52,264 nucleotides of DNA from Planctomycetota bacterium (GTDB lineage Bacteria > Planctomycetota > Planctomycetia > Gemmatales > Gemmataceae): assembly GCA_016191165.1 (NCBI GenBank), contig JACPPF010000051.1, forward strand, positions 1 to 52,264, written 5' to 3'. Position 1 is the first letter of the stretch. Every line of letters begins with the position of its first letter. The notes beneath the pieces were generated by a model. It was given only the letters and a program-made list of their open reading frames with translations, did no database searches and was not told where the DNA came from. Positions 42,629 through 50,420 of the stretch are shown in pieces. Position numbers and translations under genes: made by a program.

Positions 42629-45376
42629 CTACCATGCGTATTCCTGCACAATTTTGGCGCTGTTCCCCTTGAACCGCACCGGCACCAGTAACTCCATCTT
42701 CGATCCCGCCTGGCGAATCACCGGCGTCGCCTCGCTCTCGATCCGCATCCGCCAGTTGTCGATGCGGAACCAGCCGTCTTTCTCGGCGGTGATCCTATCG
42801 GCGACCGCGGCGCGGTAGAACAGTTTGTCGATCGGGTTGTCGGTCGTGATGGTGAACGTTCGGCGGATGCCCGGGTTGCCCTTCGTGGTGATGGCGTTGG
42901 GCGCATCCTCGATCTTGATTTCATGGAACGAGTAAAGGAAAGTTGGTCGTTGGTCGTCGGTCAGGCGATAGCCGCGGAACTTGTAACCGATTTCTTTGGC
43001 GGGCTTGGCAGGCCAGGCTTCATCTTGTTTGGCCAGGATGTAAAACCCGGCGCCGGTTTGCGGTTTGAGAATGTTTTCGCCGGCGGGGGGTTCATAGCCG
43101 ACGCCGCGGCCGGTCCAGTGGCGGTGGGCGTCGATGAAGGCGCCCTGCCAGATCATCGCCAGGCGTATGTCGTTGGCATCGAAGGCGAGATGAGCGCCTT
43201 CAGGGAAGCCGACGCCAATGGCCCGAGCCCCGGCGCCCTGAATGAAGTTGCGATAAATGATCGCCTCCGCCACCGGGATGAGCGGAGTCGATTTCGTGTT
43301 CAGGCCAATTGGCGGCGACGCGGCTTTGCCGTCTGCCAGATACGTCCAGATGGCTTCGATCTGCGTGTCGGCCTTGCCATCGAGCACCTTTTTCAACAGC
43401 GTCATGCCGTCGGGGAATGACGAGGGCATGCGCGTACCCGGGCGGTACTTGCTCGGGTTGATCATGTAGTTGTGATACCAGTCCTTCTTGAGGCGCTGAG
43501 TCAGAAGGGTGAGGTCGATGCCCTGAACGCCTTCCGCCTTGGCGCCCGCGAAGGTGTGGCACTTGACGCAGCCGAATGCTTGCGGCCCGACCATGTGTCG
43601 GCCGGCGGCCTTGATCTTCGCGATCGGCTGATCGAATGTGACGTTGGGTCCTTTCTTGGGGGCATCCATCTTGGCGAACAGGTCGGACAGGTGGCCGACA
43701 CTCGTGCCAAACTTCGGCATGCGCGTGTGCATGTAGGGCCGATCGTGGGAGCCGTTCTCGAATATCTTTTCGAGATAGGTGACATTGAGTTTGGCGCCGA
43801 CGCCGGTGAGCGAGGGTGGGATGCGGCCTTCGTCACCCATTTCGGGCATGACGGTGAGGAAGAGCTTGTTGACATCGTCCTCGACGCCGCCGATTCGGTC
43901 GCGATCGTGACAGGCATAACAGTTGAAAGCCGTCAGCGTCGTCTTGACGACATCGCGAACGTCGTTTTTGTCAGGGCGAGGCTTTTCCAGGGCAACGCGC
44001 AGGGCCTTTTGCTGAATGCCGCTCAAGTTGAACCACGGCACGCCCTTTTTCGGCGCGGCGGCGAGGCAGCCGGCGTCCCCCTTCAATTTGGCCTCCGCCG
44101 GCGCCGCGAGGCGATTTTTTTCGCCTTGCATTTGATGACAGTTCGCGCAGCCGATCGAACCGAACAGCTCCTTGCCCTTGGCAGCGAGCTCCCGCTGCAC
44201 GGGGAAGTAGTCTGGGTCGCCCTTGGCAATTTTCGCGGGCTCGATGTTCTCGCTGAGGTGGACCAGTGCTCCGAGCGGTTGTCGGCCCACGCCGGGCCCC
44301 TCGACGTCGGCTTTCAACTCGAACCCGCCGCCGCCGTTGAAGACGGCCAGGACCAGCTTGTGCATACCTTTGGTCAGCTTGGTTTTGCCTGATTTGGTCG
44401 TCGGCGGATGGATGCCGTCGTTGTTGACGACGAGTTTATTGTCGAGCCACAGCCGGCTGCCATCGTCGCTCGTCAGGTGGAAGGTGTAGGTGCCGGCCAC
44501 GTCAATCTTCAGAAAGCCCTCGAAACGCAGTGCGACGTTATTGACGCGGCGCGCGACGGACAACTCAAAGTCGGCAGCTTCCCCCTGAGCCTTCGGCTTC
44601 AGCTTGGCGAAATCAGGAAGATTCTTCCAGGCGCCTTCGTAGTAGGCGTATTTCATGTTGTTGGCGGCCGCGCCCGGGATCGTGCCCTGCAACAGGTAGT
44701 TGGCTACGTCAGACGCCTCTTTGCCCGCCAGGATGCCCGGCATTCGGCCCAGGGGGCGGGTCTGATGCGGGTTGGCGAGAAACTCGCTTAGCCCGGCCAG
44801 CGTGTACTTGGCCTTGATGTTGCCAAGCGGGACGGAAGTAGCAAAGACTTTTTCCTGATCGCCTTTGCCATCGCGCGTGCCGTGACAGGCAACGCAGCCG
44901 ACGCGCGAAAACAGGTCACGCCCCAGGCTGATCCCCTTGCGATCGGGCCGCGGCTGGGTTGGCTTGCCGGTCGAGGCCAGGTAATGCGCCAGCGCCTCCA
45001 CCTTCGTGGTCTTCTCGGCCTCCTCCATGCCCGCGAAAAGATTCGGCATCGTTGTGCCCGGCTTGACGGCGTGCGGGTCGAGGAGGAATTTTTTCAGATA
45101 GGCATGCTTGACGCGCGAACCGATGCCATCGAGGATCGGGGCCGACTTGGTTGCCGCATCCGCGGACGGTTTGTTCGACGCATGGCACTGGTTGCAGTTC
45201 AACGATGTAAAAAGCAGATGCCCGCCCTCGGCGGAAGGCGCCTTGGCGTCCGCGTAAAAGCGCGTGAAGCCGGGAACGGCGGGCGCCTGAGCAAACGATC
45301 TGCCCGGGGCGATGCTCCCAAAGACCAAAGCGACAAGAACTGGCAGCCCAGCAAAAAATTTACGCAGGTTCAACAT
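42629..45376 (-). CDS. Exported multi-heme cytochrome c with PA14 domain
   Basis: 915 residues from ATG 45376. Signal peptide (LPVLVALVFGSIAPGRSFA). Five CxxCH heme sites: CNQCH (61), CVACH (~160), CANCH (~407), CYACH (~487), CVKCH (~605). Between the second and third, residues about 240-370 form a PA14-like domain (YYEGAWKNLPDF, FEGFLKIDVAGTYTFHLTSDDGSRLWLDNKLVVNN), which usually binds carbohydrate. The rest (700 on) is unassigned. A carbohydrate-binding electron carrier in the periplasm is the natural reading. The propeller protein encoded two genes on may be its partner. Confidence 0.9.
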   Translation of the reverse strand: MLNLRKFFAGLPVLVALVFGSIAPGRSFAQAPAVPGFTRFYADAKAPSAEGGHLLFTSLNCNQCHASNKPSADAATKSAPILDGIGSRVKHAYLKKFLLDPHAVKPGTTMPNLFAGMEEAEKTTKVEALAHYLASTGKPTQPRPDRKGISLGRDLFSRVGCVACHGTRDGKGDQEKVFATSVPLGNIKAKYTLAGLSEFLANPHQTRPLGRMPGILAGKEASDVANYLLQGTIPGAAANNMKYAYYEGAWKNLPDFAKLKPKAQGEAADFELSVARRVNNVALRFEGFLKIDVAGTYTFHLTSDDGSRLWLDNKLVVNNDGIHPPTTKSGKTKLTKGMHKLVLAVFNGGGGFELKADVEGPGVGRQPLGALVHLSENIEPAKIAKGDPDYFPVQRELAAKGKELFGSIGCANCHQMQGEKNRLAAPAEAKLKGDAGCLAAAPKKGVPWFNLSGIQQKALRVALEKPRPDKNDVRDVVKTTLTAFNCYACHDRDRIGGVEDDVNKLFLTVMPEMGDEGRIPPSLTGVGAKLNVTYLEKIFENGSHDRPYMHTRMPKFGTSVGHLSDLFAKMDAPKKGPNVTFDQPIAKIKAAGRHMVGPQAFGCVKCHTFAGAKAEGVQGIDLTLLTQRLKKDWYHNYMINPSKYRPGTRMPSSFPDGMTLLKKVLDGKADTQIEAIWTYLADGKAASPPIGLNTKSTPLIPVAEAIIYRNFIQGAGARAIGVGFPEGAHLAFDANDIRLAMIWQGAFIDAHRHWTGRGVGYEPPAGENILKPQTGAGFYILAKQDEAWPAKPAKEIGYKFRGYRLTDDQRPTFLYSFHEIKIEDAPNAITTKGNPGIRRTFTITTDNPIDKLFYRAAVADRITAEKDGWFRIDNWRMRIESEATPVIRQAGSKMELLVPVRFKGNSAKIVQEYAW

Positions 45377-45924
45377 CGATCGACTTCTCCAGTGCAACGC
45401 AGTGTCACCGTGGGCAACGGCCGCGAATGGGAATGAGGCAGGAACGATCCGGTCATCAATCGTGGAAGGCGACGGTAGCCAAGAAGTGTTTTATCAGGGC
45501 AGGGCACGCAACGCAAGAAAGTTGTGGTGATTTATTGGGCACGCAACGAAAGACACGTTTGACCGCGACCCGAAGGGGAGTGCGGTCTCCCGCCCTCCCA
45601 AGCGTCGACAAAAGTCCGAACGTCAAAGTACGAAAAGCGAAGTACGAAACAACGGCATTGACCCCTTCGCACTTCCTACCTGCCCTTTCTTCGCCAGGAT
45701 CGGAAGTGCGCCCAGCCGGGCGCCAGGTTCGCCGTCTCAATCGCCTTTCCCTAGGTTAGCCGCAATACCGTTCGTCAGACGAAACGATACCAGCCCCACG
45801 CGCAAGCGTGGGGTTTGGGTAGCCTCGCACAACCCCCAGCTTGCGCTGGGGGCTGGTCAAGTGCTCTTCGACGAACGGTATTGAGGTTAGCCGCATTCCT
45901 TGAATTCCTTCGGAGGGCTTCACC
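45377..45924. other. Intergenic region with repeats, no gene
   Basis: Divergent gap between the cytochrome (minus) and SDR (plus). It carries a small REP-like hairpin (GACCGC at 45561, GCGGTC at 45582), a stretch with the CAAAGTACGAA word repeated, and MITE-like copy B. Small ORFs here do not look coding. Confidence 0.6.
45765..45884. repeat. MITE-like element, copy B (about 120 bp)
   Basis: Perfect 12-bp terminal inverted repeats ATACCGTTCGTC / GACGAACGGTAT, two internal CGCAAG-type stems in the same order as copy A, and an 11-bp direct repeat GGTTAGCCGCA on both sides (45754-45764 and 45885-45895) that may be a target-site duplication. Confidence 0.7.
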
Positions 45925-46689
45925 ATGTTTCCTGCCATGTTCAACCTCACCGGCAAGGTCGCCCTGGTCACGGGCGGCAGCAAAGGGCTCGGCAAGGCGA
46001 TGGCGCGCTGCTTCGCCGAAGCCGGCGCCGACATTGTCATTTCCAGCCGGCATGAAAACGAGCTAAAACCCGCGCTTGCCGAGATCCTGACAGGGACCGA
46101 TCGCAAGGGCGCTTACCTGGTCGCCGACATGGGCAAGCGCGACGACGTTGCCAAACTCGCGGCTTTTGCCCTGGAGAAGTTGGGCAAGGTGGACATCCTC
46201 GTCAACAATGCCGGCACCAATGTGCCGCAGGCGGTCGATGCCATCACCGATGTCGAATGGGATCGCATCATGGAGATCAATCTGAACTCCGTGATGGCGT
46301 TGACCCGTGCCCTGGTCCCGCAGATGAAGACGCGCAAGTGGGGCCGCGTCATCCATATCTCGTCGATCATGGCGTTTGTCTCCAACAACGGGCGCAACAT
46401 TTACTCGGCGACGAAGGCGGCGCTGGTTGGTATGGCCCGGGCCAGCGCCCTCGATCTGGGTTCGTTTGGCGTCACGGTCAACTGCATCGCGCCAGGCCCA
46501 TTTTTGACTGATCTGCCCGCGAGCGTGTTGTCCAAGGACGAACAGGATCGCTTTGCCAAGATGACCGCCCTGGGCCGCTGGGGCGACCCCAAGGAACTGG
46601 TCGGGACTGCCCTGCTGCTGGCAAGTGACGCGGGCAGTTATATCACCGGCTCCACGTTCATCGTGGATGGCGGTTTCACGGCACGGTAA
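45925..46689 (+). CDS. Short-chain dehydrogenase/reductase
   Basis: 254 residues, classical SDR. NAD(P) loop TGGSKGLGKA, LVNNAGTN, active-site Ser in IHISSIMAF and Tyr/Lys in YSATKAALVGMA, then NCIAPGPFLTDL, and the end YITGSTFIVDGGFTA. Close in type to 3-oxoacyl-ACP reductases and gluconate 5-dehydrogenases; the substrate is open. GGAGGG about 7 nt before the ATG. It begins 30 bp after the right end of MITE-like copy B. Confidence 0.93.
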   Translation: MFPAMFNLTGKVALVTGGSKGLGKAMARCFAEAGADIVISSRHENELKPALAEILTGTDRKGAYLVADMGKRDDVAKLAAFALEKLGKVDILVNNAGTNVPQAVDAITDVEWDRIMEINLNSVMALTRALVPQMKTRKWGRVIHISSIMAFVSNNGRNIYSATKAALVGMARASALDLGSFGVTVNCIAPGPFLTDLPASVLSKDEQDRFAKMTALGRWGDPKELVGTALLLASDAGSYITGSTFIVDGGFTAR

Positions 46690-46700
46690 TGGATATTTCC

Positions 46701-46729
46701 CTGGCTATGGTCTATGGTTTGCCTATAAT
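46701..46729 (+). promoter_or_regulatory. Putative promoter for the transglutaminase-like gene
   Basis: A perfect TATAAT (46724-46729) with a weak -35 (CTGGCT) 17 nt upstream, 58 nt before the ATG at 46788. Confidence 0.35.
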
Positions 46730-46787
46730 GGAACGTGATGGATTTACATCACGGTCCTTTTTGCGCTCCTCCCGAGGAGAACTTGTC

Positions 46788-47804
46788 ATGGGCATGCCAT
46801 TAGCACGAATCCTTGCCAGTTTTGCGTTGAGTGGATTGGTCGCGGGCGTGATCTTCGCCCAAGGTTCGTCGCGCACCGGCGGCGCCAAGACCACTGCGGG
46901 CAAACAGCGGCATTTTCTTTTCACCTATGGCGGCGCGGTAAAGGGGCTCACCCCGGGGACCGCCGCGAGGGTCTGGCTCCCCGTGGCAGTGGCGGGGCCC
47001 GAGCAGGTTGTTGCCATCCACTCCAAAAACCTGCCGGCGAAGGCGAAGGTTCACCATGAAAAACAGTACGGCAATGCCATGATCTATTTTCAGGCCAAGG
47101 CCAACGCCAAGGGGGAGATTCCCTTCGAGATCGTCTACGATGTCCGTCGCAAGGAAGTGAAGACCGACCTTGCCGCCAACGCCGTGCTAAAACCGTCGGC
47201 GAAGGAAAACGTGACGCGATTCTTGCAACCCGATAGCAAGGTGCCGATCGCCGGCAAACCCCTGGACCTTCTCAAAGACAAGAAGCTGCCTGGCGACCAG
47301 TTCGCCGCCGCCAGGGTGCTCTATGATGTCGTCAATGGCCACATGAAATACAGCAAGGTCGGCAAGGGCTGGGGCCGCGGCGATTCGGTCTGGGCCTGCG
47401 ACAGCAAGTTCGGCAATTGCTCGGACTTCCACAGCCTGTTCATCTCGATGGCCCGCGGCAACGCGATTCCCGCCAAGTTCGAGATGGGCTTTCCCCTTCC
47501 TTCCAAACGCGGCGAAGGCCCGATCGGCGGTTATCATTGCTGGGCGTGGTTCTTGCCGAACCAAAAGGGCTGGGTTCCTGTCGATATTTCCGAGGCCAAT
47601 CGGCATCCGGATTTGAAGGAATACTATTTCGGCAACCTGACGGAGGACCGCGTCCGCTTTACCACGGGCCGCGACATCAATCTGCAACCGCCGCAAGAGG
47701 CCGGGCCGCTCAATTTCTTCATCTACCCGTATGTCGAAGTGGCCGGCAAGACGTATCCGCAAGAGAGCATCACGCGGAGGTTTGCGTATCGGGATGTGAA
47801 GTAG
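46788..47804 (+). CDS. Exported transglutaminase-like protein
   Basis: 338 residues from ATG 46788 (GAGGAGA 7 nt upstream). Signal peptide (LASFALSGLVAGVIFAQ), a beta-rich N-terminal domain, then a transglutaminase-like core with the Cys-His-Asp triad visible: FGNCSDFHSLFISMAR, GGYHCWAWFLP and WVPVDISEA. Members act as proteases or cross-linking enzymes outside the cytoplasm; target unknown. It converges on the selenoprotein gene, separated by a hairpin. Confidence 0.9.
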   Translation: MGMPLARILASFALSGLVAGVIFAQGSSRTGGAKTTAGKQRHFLFTYGGAVKGLTPGTAARVWLPVAVAGPEQVVAIHSKNLPAKAKVHHEKQYGNAMIYFQAKANAKGEIPFEIVYDVRRKEVKTDLAANAVLKPSAKENVTRFLQPDSKVPIAGKPLDLLKDKKLPGDQFAAARVLYDVVNGHMKYSKVGKGWGRGDSVWACDSKFGNCSDFHSLFISMARGNAIPAKFEMGFPLPSKRGEGPIGGYHCWAWFLPNQKGWVPVDISEANRHPDLKEYYFGNLTEDRVRFTTGRDINLQPPQEAGPLNFFIYPYVEVAGKTYPQESITRRFAYRDVK

Positions 47805-47808
47805 CCGC

Positions 47809-47843
47809 AAGCCCAGGGATGAGCGCAGCGAACCCCTGGGCTT
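47809..47843. terminator. Hairpin between convergent genes, REP-like
   Basis: Perfect 10-bp arms AAGCCCAGGG / CCCTGGGCTT with a 15-nt loop, filling the 40-bp gap between the transglutaminase-like gene and the selenoprotein. The stem matches the middle palindrome of the RAYT element and the word at pepT. Probable bidirectional terminator derived from a REP. Confidence 0.6.
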
Positions 47844-47844
47844 C

Positions 47845-48516
47845 CTACTTCTTTTTGAAATTGGTCTGCAACCACTTCTCCACTTCGTTGACGCGGAAGC
47901 CGCGCGGGCCGGGGCCGCCCTGGTAGGCGATTTTCCCGTCGATGCCAATGATGTAGAGTCGATCCGGCCAGGCGCCGTAGGCGGCGTTGACGCGATTGTC
48001 CTCGCGGTCCAGGAGCGTGGGCATCGTCATCTTGAGCGTGGCCATGCACTGCTGGGCGTTTTCAGCGCGCTCGGTGACGGTCTGGGTTTGCTTGACCTTG
48101 AGCAGCTTCTTCTCCCCTTTTTTGAGCGTGAGCAAGATCGAATCGGGGTGGGCCTCGCGAATGTAAACGAGGAAAAACTCGGCTCGATCTTTGTAGGTTT
48201 GGTAAACTTTTTCGAGGTAGCCAGACTGGCTACGAAAGGGCGGTCAGGTGTAGCTGCCAAAGATCAGCACCACCGGTTTCTTGCCGCGGAAGCTGGAAAG
48301 CTTCACTTCCGTGGATTTTTTCAGGTCCGGCAGCGTGAAATCGACGGCCGGGTCGCCGGGGCGAAGGGTGGTGGATTTGCGTTCCCCTTTCGCGGCCGGC
48401 GTGTTGATTTCACCGTTTTTTCCCTTCTTCTTTTTCTGTGCCCGGCCATCCGCCGGGAAGGCTAGCGCCAGGGTCAAGCAGGCCAAAAAGGTTACAGGCC
48501 GAGAGTAAAAGTGCAT
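47845..48516 (-). CDS. Iodothyronine deiodinase-like selenoprotein (in-frame TGA = Sec91)
   Basis: 223 residues if TGA 48244-48246 is read as selenocysteine. Signal peptide (VTFLACLTLALAFPADGRAQ), Lys-rich linker, then a thioredoxin-fold deiodinase domain: PAVDFTLPDL, KPVVLIFGSYT-Sec91-PPF, FFLVYIREAH (His123), and WPDRLYIIGIDGKIAYQGG with RVNEVEKWL at the end. In the vertebrate enzymes the same places read FGSCT-Sec-PSF, YIEEAH and LPERLYII, so TGA sits exactly at the catalytic position. No frameshift; both halves share one frame. GAGGTG lies 6 nt before ATG 48516. A SECIS-like hairpin follows the TGA. The natural substrate in bacteria is unknown; it could be a dehalogenase or a thiol peroxidase. 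The selA/B/C/D genes are not in the window. The alternative is a nonsense mutation of a Cys codon. Confidence 0.88.
48217..48233 (-). promoter_or_regulatory. Putative bacterial SECIS hairpin
   Basis: On the minus strand GTAGCCA-GTC-TGGCTAC: a perfect 7-bp stem whose loop starts with G, 17 nt after the TGA. CUUU upstream can pair with AAAG downstream to extend it. The geometry (apical loop 16-37 nt after UGA, G in its first two positions) agrees with the bacterial SECIS rule, and AGUCU at the tip resembles the GGUCU tip of E. coli fdhF. Confidence 0.7.
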
Positions 48517-48891
48517 CGTTTCACCTCGTTTTCGTGGCCAACGGTGAGCGTTCGCCGCGGTCGTGTTTTCCCTATCGGATCATCTTAGCACGCTTGCCCC
48601 GGCACCGATATTGGAAAGTCGGCGCGGTTCGGACTAATCGTCATGGTCACAGGATGGGTCGTTTCGGAATCGAGGAAAACCGGTGAAGGCTGGGAAGCCA
48701 GTGGCCGAACCAATGGAGTAGGAGAAAGCAAACCCGCGACTCCGGTAGGACAAACCGGGGAGCCTGTCGGGGCGCGGTTCTCGTTTCGTTAAGAACAAGG
48801 CGCAGGCGCAAAGGCAACGACTAGGGGGCGTTCCCCAAATTCCAAGGATGCCGAACCTGGGCCAGACCTTTTCCCAAATGGAGGAATCCTC
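48517..48891. other. Divergent intergenic region, selenoprotein / Cys-rich gene
   Basis: No gene seen in 375 bp; short ORFs on the minus strand are antisense to the Cys-rich gene. It should contain both promoters; I see no confident boxes. Confidence 0.5.
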
Positions 48892-49542
48892 GTGAATGCT
48901 GCGTTCTTGCTGATGACTTCGGCCCTCTTGGTTGGGCAGGGTGGGGACAAGAAGACCACGCCTCCCGCAGCCACGCCTGCCGTCTCGTCCAGTTGTGGCC
49001 AAGACCCGTGTGGCTGCGATCGCTTCGGGCACAGGTTGCGCGAAAAGCTGCGGGGCCTATTCAGTCGTGATTGCAATGATTCTTGTGCGACACCGAAGGC
49101 CTGTTGCGGCACGGCCCACGCCCGCACGCCTCTGTTCCGTTCGCGTTGCCACGAGGCCTGCCAGCCCAAGATCTGGAACTGGCAGCCGCCGTGCCGCCAA
49201 CCGCGTTGCCATCAAACCTGCGCGCCGGCGGCGTGCAACGACCCGTGCGCTCGTGGCGGGTTCAATCTGCTGGAGCGTCTGCGCGGCGCCTTCCGGCGCG
49301 GCGATAGCTGCTGCTCCGGCGGTTGCAGCTCGGGCGCGGCGACGACCGGCGAAAAGGTCGATCCGCCCAAGAACATGCCCAAGGGCGGCACGAAGCAGCC
49401 CGAAGAGGTCCGCGTTGTCCCACAGCCGGCCCCCTTCACGCCCAGCGTAGCGCCGGTGGCGCCCAATGTCCCCGGCCTGGAAATCGCACCGGTTCCAGTG
49501 CCGACGCCGCGCATCGAGGGAGGCCGCCGCGACCCGTTCTAA
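48892..49542 (+). CDS. Cys-rich exported hypothetical protein
   Basis: 216 residues from a GTG start with GGAGGA 7 nt upstream. A short hydrophobic N-terminus (AAFLLMTSALLVGQ), about 17 Cys between residues 35 and 152 in pairs and CxxxC patterns (CGQDPCGC, CNDSCATPKACC, CHEACQ, CHQTCAPAACNDPC, SCCSGGC), two RLRxxLRGLF/RLRGAF basic stretches just before Cys clusters, and a Pro-rich tail. No family I can name; similar Cys/Pro-rich proteins are common in Planctomycetota and may be structural or metal-binding. Followed by a strong terminator. Confidence 0.78.
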   Translation: MNAAFLLMTSALLVGQGGDKKTTPPAATPAVSSSCGQDPCGCDRFGHRLREKLRGLFSRDCNDSCATPKACCGTAHARTPLFRSRCHEACQPKIWNWQPPCRQPRCHQTCAPAACNDPCARGGFNLLERLRGAFRRGDSCCSGGCSSGAATTGEKVDPPKNMPKGGTKQPEEVRVVPQPAPFTPSVAPVAPNVPGLEIAPVPVPTPRIEGGRRDPF

Positions 49543-49574
49543 GACGCCCGCTACGCCGCCTCGCCGTCCCTCGA

Positions 49575-49612
49575 CCCCGTGCGACCGCCCCGTCGCGCGG
49601 GGTTTTTTTTTT
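49575..49612 (+). terminator. Strong intrinsic terminator
   Basis: 11-bp stem CCCCGTGCGAC / GTCGCGCGGGG with one T-G pair, a 6-nt loop and a run of ten T directly after. It ends the Cys-rich gene, 33 nt past its stop. Confidence 0.9.
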
Positions 49613-49682
49613 GGCCACCAAGCGTTGCATTTGCTGGCGCCGCGTGCTCACGGTTCCCGGCTCGTACCCCCAGTTCCCAGTT

Positions 49683-50420
49683 TCATCGTTTTTCGTTCCA
49701 CTCAGCGGCGCCGTACTTTTCCTTGGCCAGTTCTTGGATGTTGGCACGCTCGGCATCCGTCCATGGCTCGGCCTCAAGGCGCCAGCCGGTTTCCCGGCGA
49801 AATGCGTCTGCGGTCGCCAGCGCGATCTGCGTCGCTGTCAGCGTGATACCGGTCAACTCCCGAATCCCAGGCAGGCTTGGCGTGAAGTCACTTTGGCAAA
49901 GCAGGATGGAACCGTGCTGCATCAAAGCCTGCCGGTATTTGCGCTGGGCGCTGCCAACGACTTTCTTGCCGGCACTCAGGAGATCGCCTGGGGTGAACTG
50001 GTGAAAGCACAAAGCGTTGTCGTGTCGTGTCGTGGCCACCTGGACGGATTCAAGTGATCCCGCGCGGCCCAGGTCGCCAAGCGCCCGCGCGATGACGCGG
50101 TGCATTCGAGGCATCCACGACTCGCCTCCTTGCCACGGCGGCCCAGGCGGCATCGCCAGGCAATAGGTCAACTCGTGATGGTGAACCAGCGTCGCGCCGC
50201 CCGAGGGACGACGGACCCACGCAAGCGATATGAGAACGGAATCCAACAAGCGAACCGCCGAGGGCTGAAAATAACCGAGACTGACCGTCGGCTCGCTCCA
50301 GCCGTAAAACCGCAGCGATGCCACGCCGCGGGCCGCCGATTGAACGAGGGTCTCGTCGGCAGCCATGTTGATCGCGCCGCTGGCGATCGAATAAGGCAGA
50401 AGTCGGATTACGCCTTCCAC
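49683..50420 (-). CDS. Lipoate--protein ligase A family protein
   Basis: 245 residues. The biotin/lipoate-ligase fold is shown by MAADETLVQSAA, LRFYGWSEPTVSLGYFQ, RRPSGGATLVHHHELTYC and GKKVVGSAQRKYRQALMQHGSILL, which carries the acyl-binding Lys. It could be LplA-like (ligates lipoate) or LipM-like (moves octanoate from ACP); I cannot separate these. Its start overlaps the end of gcvPB by 13 bp, so it is coupled to glycine cleavage, whose H protein needs lipoyl groups. Confidence 0.88.
   Translation of the reverse strand: MEGVIRLLPYSIASGAINMAADETLVQSAARGVASLRFYGWSEPTVSLGYFQPSAVRLLDSVLISLAWVRRPSGGATLVHHHELTYCLAMPPGPPWQGGESWMPRMHRVIARALGDLGRAGSLESVQVATTRHDNALCFHQFTPGDLLSAGKKVVGSAQRKYRQALMQHGSILLCQSDFTPSLPGIRELTGITLTATQIALATADAFRRETGWRLEAEPWTDAERANIQELAKEKYGAAEWNEKR

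Noticed and set aside
45456-45740. 94-codon minus-strand ORF in the gap before the SDR
   Set aside because: Covers repeat sequence, with no domain or start signal.
45754-45895. Certain target-site duplication around MITE-like copy B
   Set aside because: Copy A has TTAGCCGC at its left edge too, so the direct repeat may be part of the element; kept only as a possibility.
48244-48516. Truncated redoxin gene or pseudogene ended by a nonsense codon
   Set aside because: The frame continues with full deiodinase homology after the TGA, the TGA is at the Sec position, and a SECIS-like hairpin follows. A nonsense mutation at exactly that codon is possible but less likely.
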